From contig NZ_SCFN01000007.1 in the NCBI RefSeq assembly GCF_004138285.1, positions 248,001 through 312,000 on the forward strand: DNA of 64,000 nucleotides. The letters are read 5' to 3'. Shown here one piece after another: positions 8,929 through 17,294 of this stretch (positions are counted from its first letter, which is position 1; each line of letters starts with the position of its first letter). The stretch comes from Gottfriedia acidiceleris. Lineage in GTDB: Bacteria > Bacillota > Bacilli > Bacillales > Bacillaceae_G. The translations under genes and the position numbers were made by a program. Below the pieces are notes generated by a model, which made no database searches, had not been told where the DNA came from, and worked only from the letters and a program-made list of their open reading frames with translations.

Positions 8929-9216
8929 TTATTCACATACCGAGTTTGAGTCAGCATCACAGGTAGATACGGATTCAAAGCCTGTTGAACTATTTTTAAT
9001 TTGAATAACTGCATTTCTTCGTTGCTCTTCTAACTTCAATCCTTTTTCACCAACGGATTGTTCATAATAGTTTATTTCTTGTTCTTGTCGCTCATCAGCA
9101 TTAGCATTAAAGCTCATTAAAATACCTACTGGAGTTGCTAAAACTAACAAAAATACACCAATTCTAAGGGCCGCGTACTTAAATGCTTTGTACCCGTTTT
9201 TTAATAATTTATCCAT
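8929..9216 (-). CDS. small membrane-anchored or exported peptide, possible signalling pro-peptide
   Basis: 95 residues from the ATG at 9216 (GAGGAG lies 10 bases upstream); an in-frame TTG at 9234 overlaps that site and is rejected. A Lys-rich start is followed by a hydrophobic segment (about residues 17-35, LRIGVFLLVLATPVGILM), then a short charged region and a tail STGFESVSTCDADSNSVCE. The tail resembles the SDGFETSTVSDDSG segment of the pro-peptide at 5619-5882. It precedes a TPR protein on the same strand. Whether the tail is cleaved off as a signal is inference. Confidence 0.65.
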   Translation of the reverse strand: MDKLLKNGYKAFKYAALRIGVFLLVLATPVGILMSFNANADERQEQEINYYEQSVGEKGLKLEEQRRNAVIQIKNSSTGFESVSTCDADSNSVCE

Positions 9217-9380
9217 ATATATAGATCTCCTCAAATTGAATATAATATTCGAAAATTCTTTAGCAAATCTTGACTAACAATACTTATTCTCTGTAATATT
9301 CATATTCTCCTGTCTGCCACTTATGGATCATAAAAATTCTATGAGCGATCCTTACCAAAAGCTTAATTCAAAAAACAAAA

Positions 9381-9426
9381 AACGCGTTCATACAGATGAA
9401 AATTAATTCACCTATATGAACGCGTT
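9381..9426 (-). terminator. terminator of the yeeI-like gene
   Basis: A 12-bp perfect stem (AACGCGTTCATA / TATGAACGCGTT) with further internal pairing, followed on the minus strand by TTTTGTTTTTTG. Confidence 0.85.
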
Positions 9427-9462
9427 TATCTTAATTCATTGTGTTTTTTTATTGCTAAGTTT

Positions 9463-10182
9463 CTATTCACCTAAGTCCACATTGTGGTAAACTCGTTGAA
9501 CATCTTCTAAGTCTTCAAGAACATCTAGCATTTTTTCGAATTTAGCTAGTCCGTCTTCTGGTAGAGTTATATCACTTTGCGCTAGCATTGTTAATTCAGC
9601 TACTGTAAATTCTGTAATACCAGCGTTTTTAAATGCTTCTTGCATTGCATAGAACTGGTCTTGTTCAGCGTAAACAATTACAGCATCATCTTCTTCTAAA
9701 ATATCGCGAACATCAACATCCGCTTCCATTAAGATTTCAAGAACTTCATCAGAAGTTTTACCTTCAAGTCCAATTACAGCCGTTGCATCGAACATATATG
9801 AAACTGAACCTGTTACCCCAAGGTTACCACCGTTTTTGCTAAATGCAGCACGAACCTCTGCAGCTGTACGGTTTACATTATTAGTAAGCGCGTCAACAAT
9901 TACCATTGATCCATTTGGTCCGAAACCTTCGTAACGAAGTTCATCAAAGCTTTCTTCAGAACCACCTTTTGCTTTTTCAATCGCACGATCAACAATATGC
10001 TTTGGTACACTATAAGTTTTCGCACGCTCTAGTACTACTTTTAAAGCTTGGTTTGATTCTGGATCCGGCTCACCTTGCTTCGCTGCTACATATATTTCAC
10101 GTCCAAACTTTGCATAAATACGACTAGTATTTGCATCTTTTGAAGCTTTCTTCTCTTTAATATTATTCCATTTACGACCCAT
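9463..10182 (-). CDS. yeeI: YebC/PmpR/TACO1-family protein, YeeI type
   Basis: 239 residues, the length of B. subtilis YeeI. The family start [20 protein letters not shown] and the three-lobed organisation are clear; [20 protein letters not shown] and [16 protein letters not shown] are family signatures. YebC-family proteins were long annotated as transcription regulators; recent work on YebC-type proteins supports a role at the ribosome, relieving stalling on proline-rich nascent chains. The DNA shows a single-gene unit with its own strong terminator; a weak AGAGTGGA serves as ribosome binding site. Identification as the YeeI rather than the YrbC paralogue rests on the start sequence and length. 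Confidence 0.9.
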   Translation of the reverse strand: MGRKWNNIKEKKASKDANTSRIYAKFGREIYVAAKQGEPDPESNQALKVVLERAKTYSVPKHIVDRAIEKAKGGSEESFDELRYEGFGPNGSMVIVDALTNNVNRTAAEVRAAFSKNGGNLGVTGSVSYMFDATAVIGLEGKTSDEVLEILMEADVDVRDILEEDDAVIVYAEQDQFYAMQEAFKNAGITEFTVAELTMLAQSDITLPEDGLAKFEKMLDVLEDLEDVQRVYHNVDLGE

Positions 10183-10326
10183 CTTGTTCCACTCTCTTTC
10201 AACTTTAAATCTACGATTAATTTACTATGTATTTGACTTTCGCCAAACATTTATCATTTAATATTATACCTCATTTACACTTTTTTTCGAAATGAATCGT
10301 TACTAAAAATTAGTGGAAATAAAAAA

Positions 10327-10351
10327 CATTACTTCTAGTTTTGAAGTAATG
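10327..10351 (-). terminator. terminator of the 10360-10812 gene
   Basis: A 9-bp perfect stem (CATTACTTC / GAAGTAATG) with a 7-base loop, followed on the minus strand by TTTTTT. Confidence 0.85.
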
Positions 10352-10359
10352 CTTTATTT

Positions 10360-10812
10360 TTATATAACCTTTACTTTTATCAAATAAGTAAAATAATTAT
10401 TCCCCTTCCAAATACCTTTAACTTCATATATTCTTTCCCCTTTTTTTGGTCCAATTTGGAAAGAGTAACTTCCGTAATTATCTAAATTTTGGTCATAAAT
10501 ATATGATTTTTTAGTCCCAGTGTGCTCTAATATTTCAACATTTTCGGGTTGTTCTGAAAAATAAATCTTTAAGAACTCTCCTTCGAGTACTGGAATAGCT
10601 ACTTCTTCTTTAATATTTTTATATGTAACATTTATTGATTTATCTCTATCTAATAATTTTCCCCAAGAATAATTTGCGATTTTATAAGGAATTGTTTTAT
10701 CGGCTAACTCAAATTTAACTTCCGGTTTTTCATCTTTAGACAAAATAGTTTGGTTAATAATGATCGAAATCGTAAAGATTGCCACTAAATATAAGATCCC
10801 TTTTTTAAACAT
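10360..10812 (-). CDS. exported or membrane-anchored protein of unknown function
   Basis: 150 residues. A short basic start and a hydrophobic stretch (about residues 6-24, ILYLVAIFTISIIINQTIL) form an uncleaved signal anchor or a signal peptide. The remainder is beta-rich with aromatic residues (YKIANYSWGKLLDRDKS, GSYSFQIGPKKGERIYEVKG) and looks like an immunoglobulin-like extracytoplasmic domain. A GGAGCGG site precedes the ATG. It is monocistronic with its own terminator. I do not recognise the family. Confidence 0.75.
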   Translation of the reverse strand: MFKKGILYLVAIFTISIIINQTILSKDEKPEVKFELADKTIPYKIANYSWGKLLDRDKSINVTYKNIKEEVAIPVLEGEFLKIYFSEQPENVEILEHTGTKKSYIYDQNLDNYGSYSFQIGPKKGERIYEVKGIWKGNNYFTYLIKVKVI

Positions 10813-11053
10813 CGAACTTCCGCTCCATATTTTTTCATTTAATAAGTTTAATGTAATCTATTTTCATTAAATTGTATATTGGGAAAATTCTGTTGATTTC
10901 CACAAATCCTATCAATCAATTCTGAGTATTCATTTTATTCCAAAAATATATCTTTTAACATATTTTTCTAAATAAGTTAACAAACTAATAAAAAAATTAA
11001 GGTAATATGATATGAGTAGTCATAAGTATTTATATTTAGAAAGGATTGAAGAA

Positions 11054-11575
11054 ATGTTTAATAATAATCCTGAATATTGGATTTCTAAACTTAAATTAGA
11101 AGCACATCCTGAAGGTGGGTATTACAAATCTACGTATCAATCAAAGGAACAAATAACTGATCGGGAATTATCGGTGAATTTTAATGATCATAGATTGCTT
11201 TATACTAGTATTTATTTTTTACTACAATCACATGATATTTCGCATTTTCATAGATTAATGTCTGATGAATTATGGTATTTCCATGCAGGCAGTTCATTAA
11301 CGATTCATGTTATCCATGAGGATGGTCATTACGAAGAAATTAAATTAGGTCTAGATCTAGAAAACGGAGAAGTTCCTCAATATTTAGTACCGAAAAATTC
11401 AATTTTCGGTTCATCAGTTATGGAAGAAAATACTTTTTCATTAGTAGGCTGTATGGTTTCACCTGGATTCGATTTTAAAGACTTTGAATTATTTACTCAA
11501 GAGCAATTACATAATAAATACCCTGAACATAAAGAGATTATTAATAAGTTAGCTTATAAGGTACTTCCTTATTAG
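11054..11575 (+). CDS. cupin-superfamily protein, DUF985 type
   Basis: 173 residues from the ATG at 11054, chosen because the family normally begins close to the motif YWISKLKLEAHPEGGYY and because AAAGGA lies upstream; an in-frame ATG at 11012 with an AAGG site would add 14 residues. Cupin features are visible: SIYFLLQSHDISHFHRLMSDELWYFHAG contains the His/His/Glu metal-type motif 1 (split here: SHFHRLMSDELWYFHAG), and GSSVMEENTFSLVGCMVSPGFDF is the conserved second motif. DUF985 cupins are small beta-barrels of unproven, possibly sugar- or metal-related function. It ends in a strong terminator. Confidence 0.88.
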   Translation: MFNNNPEYWISKLKLEAHPEGGYYKSTYQSKEQITDRELSVNFNDHRLLYTSIYFLLQSHDISHFHRLMSDELWYFHAGSSLTIHVIHEDGHYEEIKLGLDLENGEVPQYLVPKNSIFGSSVMEENTFSLVGCMVSPGFDFKDFELFTQEQLHNKYPEHKEIINKLAYKVLPY

Positions 11576-11583
11576 GTCTAAAT

Positions 11584-11614
11584 AAAGAAAGTGAGCTTTT
11601 AGCTCACTTTCTTT
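11584..11614 (+). terminator. terminator after the cupin gene, first copy of a 31-bp direct repeat
   Basis: A perfect 13-bp stem, GAAAGTGAGC / GCTCACTTTC plus flanking A/T pairs, with a TTTTA-type loop. The identical 31 bases recur at 12110-12140, on the other side of the dispersed repeat. Confidence 0.88.
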
Positions 11615-11624
11615 ATTGCTGTTT

Positions 11625-12079
11625 AAAAAAAGAATTTGTCAATTAAATTGTTGGATTGATCATTGATAAGTAAGTTGTGTGATATTGATTTCCACTACAG
11701 GGTGCTCGCTTTCCATGGGGCGAGACCTGAGCCTCCTCGGCGCCGCCTGTGGGGTCTTTAGCCTTCCCGCTTCTCCCATAGGAGTCGAGCACCCTTTCGT
11801 TCCAATCAAGTTCTTTATAAAAAAATAATAATCTTAAAAACAATAGAATAGCCAATTGAACGAATGAATTATCCTTTATTAATCAAATTGTAACTTATGT
11901 TGACGATTTACACATCTTTACAAATATTGATCGTCAAAAATGAAGATATTTTAATTTTTGCAAGTTAGTTAAAACACTTATGTATCAACCAAAATCACTT
12001 GTTTATCAATAAGAGACAGATAAAACAATAATAAATATACTATTTTTTCATAGAAATTCATTTAATGTTTGTATTTTTC
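11625..12079. repeat. dispersed structured repeat, copy A (about 455 bp)
   Basis: The segment matches 28921-29390 over nearly its full length by direct comparison, with substitutions and small indels. The 5' third contains a GC-rich palindromic core unlike the AT-rich surroundings: GGTGCTCG (11701-11708) pairs with CGAGCACC (11786-11793), enclosing nested stems around GGGGCGAGACC and GGTCTTTAGCC. The 3' two thirds are AT-rich. I recall very similar GC-rich palindromes scattered through Bacillaceae genomes, often mis-annotated as short reading frames. There is no transposase and no coding potential that I trust. Confidence 0.85.
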
Positions 12080-12109
12080 AATATTGACTATAATTATTTC
12101 AACACTCTG

Positions 12110-12140
12110 AAAGAAAGTGAGCTTTTAGCTCACTTTCTTT
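12110..12140. terminator. second copy of the 31-bp terminator hairpin
   Basis: Identical in all 31 bases to 11584-11614, followed here by TTTTTGGGGG. No gene precedes it directly, so it is an orphan terminator created by duplication around repeat copy A, or a terminator for convergent transcripts. Confidence 0.8.
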
Positions 12141-12269
12141 TTTGGGGGAATAGAGAAATGAAACAACTAACTCAGAGTTAAAGTAATCTTTATTGATCGT
12201 AAATCACTGGATTTTCCGTTACGATTTCGTCATTTTGAATTTTTTAATTTTAGTTCTAGCCATTTGTGA

Positions 12270-12797
12270 TTACTTCATATTTAAATAACTAGTACTCACA
12301 AATCCTTTTTTACCATTGTAAGAAACAATTGCCCAATTATAGTCGATTTGAGTTTTACCTTCAGTCTGATAGCCAAGGAAGCTGACTTTTGCTCCTTTAG
12401 GAATTACCGTAAGAATTTTATTTTTTGTACTAGGGCCACTACGTAAATTTAAATTAGCTTTTGTTGTAACAATAGTTGGTACTTTTTGTAAGTATTTAGT
12501 ACTTACATAAGCTATACCATTTTTAGTAGTTGTTGTTTTAATTTGTGCCCAGCTAGCATTATAGAATTTTACAATCTCAATTTGATCTTTCTTTCTTAAA
12601 GTGTCTACTACTTTTGAACTTGTATTTGGAGCACTTCGTACGTTTAATACACTTGCAGTTACCTCATATACACTAATCGGAGCATTTAAAACCGCTGCAC
12701 TAACATGTGTCGGCCCGGCTACTATCCCATTAGAAAATAATAATGCACCAGATAAGGCCATAGTTGATACAAATGCTTTTAATAATTTTTTCTTCAT
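12270..12797 (-). CDS. secreted protein with two bacterial SH3 domains
   Basis: 175 residues preceded by GAGGAGG. A Sec signal peptide covers about residues 1-34 (MKKKLLKAFVSTMALSGALL, with a VSAA cleavage region). Two SH3_3 domains follow: residues about 43-107 with VTASVLNVRSAPNTSSKVV and WAQIKTTTTKNGIAYVSTKYL, and 110-175 with LNLRSGPSTKNKILTVIPKG and WAIVSYNGKKGFVSTSYL. Such domains bind peptidoglycan. No catalytic domain is attached, so it is a wall-binding protein or an orphan adaptor. It is divergent from the catalase gene. Confidence 0.88.
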   Translation of the reverse strand: MKKKLLKAFVSTMALSGALLFSNGIVAGPTHVSAAVLNAPISVYEVTASVLNVRSAPNTSSKVVDTLRKKDQIEIVKFYNASWAQIKTTTTKNGIAYVSTKYLQKVPTIVTTKANLNLRSGPSTKNKILTVIPKGAKVSFLGYQTEGKTQIDYNWAIVSYNGKKGFVSTSYLNMK

Positions 12798-12985
12798 TTT
12801 AAATTCCTCCTCTCACTTTACATCTCAATAATATTGAATCAATGTTTCAAAATTAGTCATGAAATGTATCCAAATTGTAAACTTTTCAATTGTACTGATC
12901 CGATACATCTTACAGGAAAAATTTGCATATCGTTCCAAATTTGTGGACATTCTATATTTTGTATTTGTATGAATGGAGGCAAATT

Positions 12986-14557
12986 ATGGATAATCAAGCG
13001 AACAATGAAGAAATATTGACGAATCGACAAGGCCATCCAGTAACTGATAATCAAAATGTAAGAACTGTTGGTAATCGAGGGCCAACTACTTTAGAAAACT
13101 ATGACTTTCTTGAAAAAATCTCTCATTTTGATCGTGAACGAATTCCAGAACGTGTTGTGCATGCTCGTGGAGCCGGAGCACAAGGATATTTCGAAGCCTA
13201 TGGAAAAGTAGGTGATCACGCAATTTCTAAATATACTAGAGCGAAATTATTCCAAGAGAAGGGGAAAAAAACACCTGTGTATGTTCGATTTTCCACAGTT
13301 GTAGGTGGTGGACATTCTCCTGAAACTTTACGTGATCCACGTGGTTTCGCTACAAAGTTTTATACTGAAGATGGAAATTGGGATTTAGTCGGTAATAATT
13401 TAAAAATCTTTTTTATTCGTGATCCTTTGAAATTTCCAGATATGGTTCACTCTTTTAAACCAGATCCAGTAACAAACCTTCCTGATCCCGAAAGAATGTT
13501 TGACTTTCTTCATCTAACACCAGAATCCACTCATATGGTAACTTTTCTCTTTTCACCATGGGGAATTCCAGCTAACTATCGACAAATGCAAGGGTCAGGT
13601 GTTAATACATATAAGTGGGTAAACAAAGATGGCGAGGCAGTTCTTATTAAATACCACTGGGAACCGCTAAAACAAGGAATAAAAAATTTATCACAACAGG
13701 ACGCAAATGAAATCCAATCTACTAATTATAATCATGCAACTCAAGACCTTTACGAAGCTATTGAGATAGGTGATTATCCAGAATGGGAATTATGTGTACA
13801 AATAATGAGTGATGATGAGCATCCAGAGCTTGATTTTGATCCACTTGATCCTACAAAATTATGGGATCCAGAAAAGTTTCCTTTTTTACCAGTTGGAAAA
13901 ATGGTGCTAAACAAAAATCCAGAAAACTATTTTGCAGAAGTGGAACAAATTGCATTTGGGACAGGTGTATTAGTTGATGGACTTGATTTTTCTGATGATA
14001 AATTACTTCAAGGTCGTACTTTTTCGTACTCAGATACACAACGATATCGAGTTGGAACAAATTACTTACAACTACCAGTTAATTCACCAAAAAATCATGT
14101 AGCAACAAATCAACGTGATGGACAAATGGAATATAAAGTGGACGTGGCGCCAGGTCAGAACCCACATGTGAACTACGAACCTTCATCATTAGGTGGATTA
14201 AAAGAAGCACCAAAGAATGGAACAGATCATGAACCTGCGTACAATAATAAGTTAGTACGACAAAAAATTGACCGACCTAACGACTTTATCCAAGCTGGTA
14301 ATACTTACCGTGCTTTCGACGAAACTGAAAAAAGTGAACTAATTTCAAATTTAGTAGATGCACTAAAAGTATGTAAGCCTCATATTCAAGAAACGATGAT
14401 TGGTTATTTTACAAAAGCTGATGAAGAATATGGACGCAGAGTGCGCGAAGGTTTAGAAAAAGCGAATAGTAATCGAACTGAACACACTAGTACTGAAGCA
14501 GCTGATGTCGCGTCTGACAAAGCCAAAAATATGGGGCATGAATCGGATCGATATTAA
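12986..14557 (+). CDS. monofunctional haem catalase
   Basis: 523 residues from the ATG at 12986 (TGGAGG upstream); in-frame codons before it lack a ribosome binding site. Active-site signatures: distal His59 in [14 protein letters not shown], the conserved Asn in [16 protein letters not shown], and the proximal Tyr in [14 protein letters not shown]. It decomposes H2O2 in the cytoplasm. The N-terminal region ([23 protein letters not shown]) is closer to the KatX/KatA type of Bacillus than to large-subunit catalases, but parts such as [17 protein letters not shown] diverge. The C-terminal tail of about 40 residues is polar. It is monocistronic with a terminator at 14571. I could not identify a clear PerR or sigma-B site in the 190-base upstream gap. 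Confidence 0.95.
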   Translation: MDNQANNEEILTNRQGHPVTDNQNVRTVGNRGPTTLENYDFLEKISHFDRERIPERVVHARGAGAQGYFEAYGKVGDHAISKYTRAKLFQEKGKKTPVYVRFSTVVGGGHSPETLRDPRGFATKFYTEDGNWDLVGNNLKIFFIRDPLKFPDMVHSFKPDPVTNLPDPERMFDFLHLTPESTHMVTFLFSPWGIPANYRQMQGSGVNTYKWVNKDGEAVLIKYHWEPLKQGIKNLSQQDANEIQSTNYNHATQDLYEAIEIGDYPEWELCVQIMSDDEHPELDFDPLDPTKLWDPEKFPFLPVGKMVLNKNPENYFAEVEQIAFGTGVLVDGLDFSDDKLLQGRTFSYSDTQRYRVGTNYLQLPVNSPKNHVATNQRDGQMEYKVDVAPGQNPHVNYEPSSLGGLKEAPKNGTDHEPAYNNKLVRQKIDRPNDFIQAGNTYRAFDETEKSELISNLVDALKVCKPHIQETMIGYFTKADEEYGRRVREGLEKANSNRTEHTSTEAADVASDKAKNMGHESDRY

Positions 14558-14570
14558 AAGTTTAAATTGG

Positions 14571-14595
14571 GATAGGCAGAGACCTATCTTTTTTT
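14571..14595 (+). terminator. terminator of the catalase gene
   Basis: GATAGG / CCTATC stem with a 6-base loop, followed by seven T. Confidence 0.85.
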
Positions 14596-14719
14596 CGCAA
14601 TAGTTTATTAACTGAATATTACGACTCAATATTCACAATTAAAAGATATCAGTTTAAAATATGATTGTAAGGATATTGATGATACATATGAAACTAATTG
14701 AGAGTGGGCTGATACTTAA

Positions 14720-15154
14720 ATGAATAATGTGACTAAGTTTAATATTTTCAAACCAGCAAAAGACATATTCGAGGCATTTGTTGATCCAACTAAAATAGGT
14801 AACTTTTGGTTTTCTTCTAGCTCTGAACGATGGGAAGAAGGAAAAGTCATTACTTTAAAATACGATCTTTACAACGCAGAAGGTAAAATAAAAATTATCG
14901 AAGTTGAGGAAAATAAGAAGATTGTGTTTGCTTGGGGACCTACAGAAGAAGGAAATATCGTAACGATTACATTAAACGAACAAGATCAAAATAACACAAT
15001 TATTGAAGTGGTGGAAGAAGGCTTTAGTGAAAGCAACCCAGAATATGTTCATCATTTAATCGATAATAAAGAAGGCTGGGTATTTATGCTTAGCTGTTTA
15101 AAATGTTACTTAGAATTTGGTGTAACTAAGTTAAGAGGCGGATTAGTAAAATAA
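14720..15154 (+). CDS. SRPBCC (AHSA1-like) ligand-binding fold protein
   Basis: 144 residues. The AHSA1/START-type pattern is visible: KPAKDIFEAFVDPTKIGNFW at the start, a central beta sheet (EGKVITLKYDLYNAEGKIKI, IVFAWGPTEEGNIVTITL) and a C-terminal helix beginning GWVFMLSCLKCYLEFG. These single-domain proteins bind hydrophobic small molecules; specific function is unknown. The ribosome binding site is weak (GAGAGTGGG about 14 bases upstream). It is a stand-alone gene downstream of the catalase terminator. Confidence 0.85.
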   Translation: MNNVTKFNIFKPAKDIFEAFVDPTKIGNFWFSSSSERWEEGKVITLKYDLYNAEGKIKIIEVEENKKIVFAWGPTEEGNIVTITLNEQDQNNTIIEVVEEGFSESNPEYVHHLIDNKEGWVFMLSCLKCYLEFGVTKLRGGLVK

Positions 15155-15171
15155 TTTTATAATACGATAGT

Positions 15172-15225
15172 CTATGGGGCTGTCTCATAAGTTAGGTTTA
15201 CTGACTCTTGGGTGCCCCCTTTTTA
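15172..15225 (+). terminator. imperfect terminator after the SRPBCC gene
   Basis: GGGGC (15176-15180) pairs with GCCCC (15214-15218) around an internally paired loop containing TGTCTCATAAG, then CTTTTTAATTTT. The TGTCTCATAA element recurs in the terminator at 33729-33768. Confidence 0.6.
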
Positions 15226-15310
15226 ATTTTATATAGAATGTACGAACACTTGGATTAATACTGCACAAATTAATTTTTAATTTTTCAAAATTGTTCTCCA
15301 ATATCTATCC

Positions 15311-15341
15311 AAAAAAAAGAACCCTAAAACATTATGGGTTC
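15311..15341 (-). terminator. terminator of the small membrane protein gene
   Basis: GAACCC / GGGTTC stem read on the minus strand and followed by eight T. Confidence 0.8.
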
Positions 15342-15351
15342 AAAAAACTTT

Positions 15352-15546
15352 TTATCTTCGCTGATTCGAACCACTTACATAAAGGATAATAATCGCAAAG
15401 ATAATCATTCCACAAACAATAAAAGGCATTAAGCCTGAACTATAAACCATATATACTCGAATATGACGTAATGCATTTACAACAATAAAAATCATCATAG
15501 ATAACCATAGTATAACAATAAGAGCCGCATTTTTGTTTCTTCGCAT
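15352..15546 (-). CDS. small two-helix membrane protein
   Basis: 64 residues from the ATG at 15546, which has GGAAGGGG nine bases upstream; an in-frame ATG two codons earlier is too close to that site. Two hydrophobic segments are present: about residues 8-27 (LIVILWLSMMIFIVVNAL) and 41-58 (MPFIVCGMIIFAIIILYV), with a basic start MRRNKN and a basic end NQRR. It has its own terminator, which supports it as a real gene. No function can be inferred. Confidence 0.7.
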   Translation of the reverse strand: MRRNKNAALIVILWLSMMIFIVVNALRHIRVYMVYSSGLMPFIVCGMIIFAIIILYVSGSNQRR

Positions 15547-15708
15547 AAACATCAGCCCCTTCCAAAAAGCAATTACAAAAAATACCGTTTATTTTATTAT
15601 ATAGTCGAATCACTGAATCAATGACCATACGTTTTTGTATCTATGTAAGAGATTAAGGATTGTCAGCTTGCTAATGGGAAAATGTATTCTATTGTTGCAA
15701 GGCTTCCA

Positions 15709-16614
15709 TTATTGATAAATCGAAAAATCTGTTATACCAGCATATGGTATTTCTTTAATAATTTTATTTTGTAAATCAGTTAGTGTATATTTTTGCCATT
15801 CCTCTAATTTGTTCAAATCCCATTTTTGAGCAAATAAATGGTACAAAAATATTTCTCTCAATTTAAGAAAGATCGGGATTTGTTTTACAATGTCTTTATC
15901 TAATAAGTTTTCTAGTTTATATCCTTTAAAAAAGTACGGCATAAAAGTCTCAATAAACTGTTCATTCATTTGGTTAAAAGAATTCTGTTGCCAATACGCA
16001 TGATAAAAAGCTGTAGCAAAATCGTGTGCGAACCAATTAAATGCACAATCATCAAAATCGATTGTAAAGATAGTATTACCGACTAAAATTATATTCCCTT
16101 GATGAAAATCATTATGAATTATCCCAAATGCATCGGATGTCACTTGAAATTCTAAGAGCTTTTCCATTTGTTTATCATAAAACACTTTCATATAAGGTAC
16201 TAACTGATCTCTAATCCCAAAAACGTCAAAGTTTTCAGGTGACCAGACCGGGCGATGAACTTCACTTAATTTATAACTCTTAGCTAAAGAATGCATCTTC
16301 CCCAATTTTTTACCCCATTGTTCAAACAGGTATATATTCCATTGATTAGGATTTGTAACATCAATTTGCTCGCCATCAATATACTCAAAATAAGTTATGA
16401 CCCTTCCATCTTCTTCTCCTAAATTACGATCCACTCTTGGGACATTTACCCCTTGCATATATAAAAAATTAATAAATTCAATTTCCTGTAACACCATTTC
16501 TTTTGTTTTTCCTAATTTAGACTGCCTAACCACCCTATTATAATCTTCATCATAAAATACATCGTTTTGAAAACCGCCGCTTAAACGGACTTGATTACTA
16601 TTCTTCTTATTCAT
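15709..16614 (-). CDS. APH/choline-kinase-fold phosphotransferase
   Basis: 301 residues. The protein-kinase-like APH fold is shown by the catalytic loop FGIIHNDFHQGNIILVG (HxDxxxxN, about residue 168) and the metal-binding IDFDDCAFNWFAHDFA (equivalent of DFG). The N-terminal lobe has GGFQNDVFYDEDYNRVVRQSK as its nucleotide loop. Relatives include homoserine kinase II, spore-coat-associated CotS/YtaA-type kinases and aminoglycoside phosphotransferases; the sequence alone does not separate them. AGGGA lies upstream of the ATG. It is a single-gene unit. Confidence 0.88.
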   Translation of the reverse strand: MNKKNSNQVRLSGGFQNDVFYDEDYNRVVRQSKLGKTKEMVLQEIEFINFLYMQGVNVPRVDRNLGEEDGRVITYFEYIDGEQIDVTNPNQWNIYLFEQWGKKLGKMHSLAKSYKLSEVHRPVWSPENFDVFGIRDQLVPYMKVFYDKQMEKLLEFQVTSDAFGIIHNDFHQGNIILVGNTIFTIDFDDCAFNWFAHDFATAFYHAYWQQNSFNQMNEQFIETFMPYFFKGYKLENLLDKDIVKQIPIFLKLREIFLYHLFAQKWDLNKLEEWQKYTLTDLQNKIIKEIPYAGITDFSIYQ

Positions 16615-16852
16615 TTAGAGTCCCTACTTATCATAAAGAATTTCATACATCCTTAATCATTATTTCATTCGACAGAAAAATTAGGCTTACCTTTTTAATA
16701 AAAAAGGTGAGTTTCACTTCTCATCCAAAATTCATTATCACTTTCCTAAAACCTTTTTTGTGTTCAGAACAAAAATATATTAAGATATTTTTATGTGTTA
16801 GAATCTTTTTTATTAAATATAATCTATATTCAATTTAAGGAGTTTCCAAAAT

Positions 16853-17095
16853 ATGAGTATGCCTTTTGAATTTAATTGGTTAATTGTAACGAATGAGAAC
16901 GCCATCAGACAAGAGAACAATCTATTCACTTTAGAACTTACCGGGTACCATTTATTTCCTATTGATACACCAATTAATGTCTCCCGAAAGAATGATGAAA
17001 AACCTTTTGGAGTAGCGATTATACAGAAAATCGAATGGAGAAATAAGAATACTTATATGCTTTATGAACTAAAAGCAATTGATACAGTTAATTAA
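16853..17095 (+). CDS. DUF2584 family protein
   Basis: 80 residues with AAGGAG upstream. The pattern MPFEFNWLIVTNENAIRQ, TLELTGYHLFPIDTPINVSR and FGVAIIQKIEWRNKNTYMLYEL matches the small beta-barrel-like DUF2584 proteins of Bacillaceae as I know them. No function is established. It has its own terminator. Confidence 0.85.
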   Translation: MSMPFEFNWLIVTNENAIRQENNLFTLELTGYHLFPIDTPINVSRKNDEKPFGVAIIQKIEWRNKNTYMLYELKAIDTVN

Positions 17096-17125
17096 AAAAT
17101 ACAGGGACGTATATTAGAACCTAAA

Positions 17126-17156
17126 AGGATTGTCAAAAAAAGACAGTCCTTTTTTA
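17126..17156 (+). terminator. terminator of the DUF2584 gene
   Basis: AGGATTGTC / GACAGTCCT stem (one G-U pair) with an A-rich loop, followed by TTTTTT. Confidence 0.85.
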
Positions 17157-17253
17157 ATTTAAAATAAAAAAAATTTGCATAAACAGTGTAGAAAAAACTT
17201 GTTGCTCGCATTCGTTTGCGCAACTTTGTAGTTTGCTTGTTAGGTTTAATAAA

Positions 17254-17281
17254 AACGGATAGCTTAACATTGCTATCCGTT
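17254..17281 (-). terminator. terminator of the symporter-GDSL operon
   Basis: A perfect 10-bp stem AACGGATAGC / GCTATCCGTT with an 8-base loop; on the minus strand it runs into TTTTTATT. Confidence 0.85.
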
Positions 17282-17294
17282 CATTTGAAACTTA

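Noticed and set aside
11643-11855. 70-codon minus-strand frame across the GC-rich core of repeat copy A
   Set aside because: It covers the palindromic core of a dispersed repeat; copy B does not preserve it as an equivalent frame, and similar spurious frames are a known annotation artefact of this element type.
12798-12985. PerR box or sigma-B promoter in front of the catalase gene
   Set aside because: No TTATAAT-type palindrome and no GTTT/GGGTAT pair with proper spacing could be found by eye.
15440-15628. 62-codon minus-strand frame overlapping the small two-helix membrane protein
   Set aside because: It is in another frame of the same region, has no ribosome binding site, and the alternative gene (15352-15546) has a good site and a terminator.
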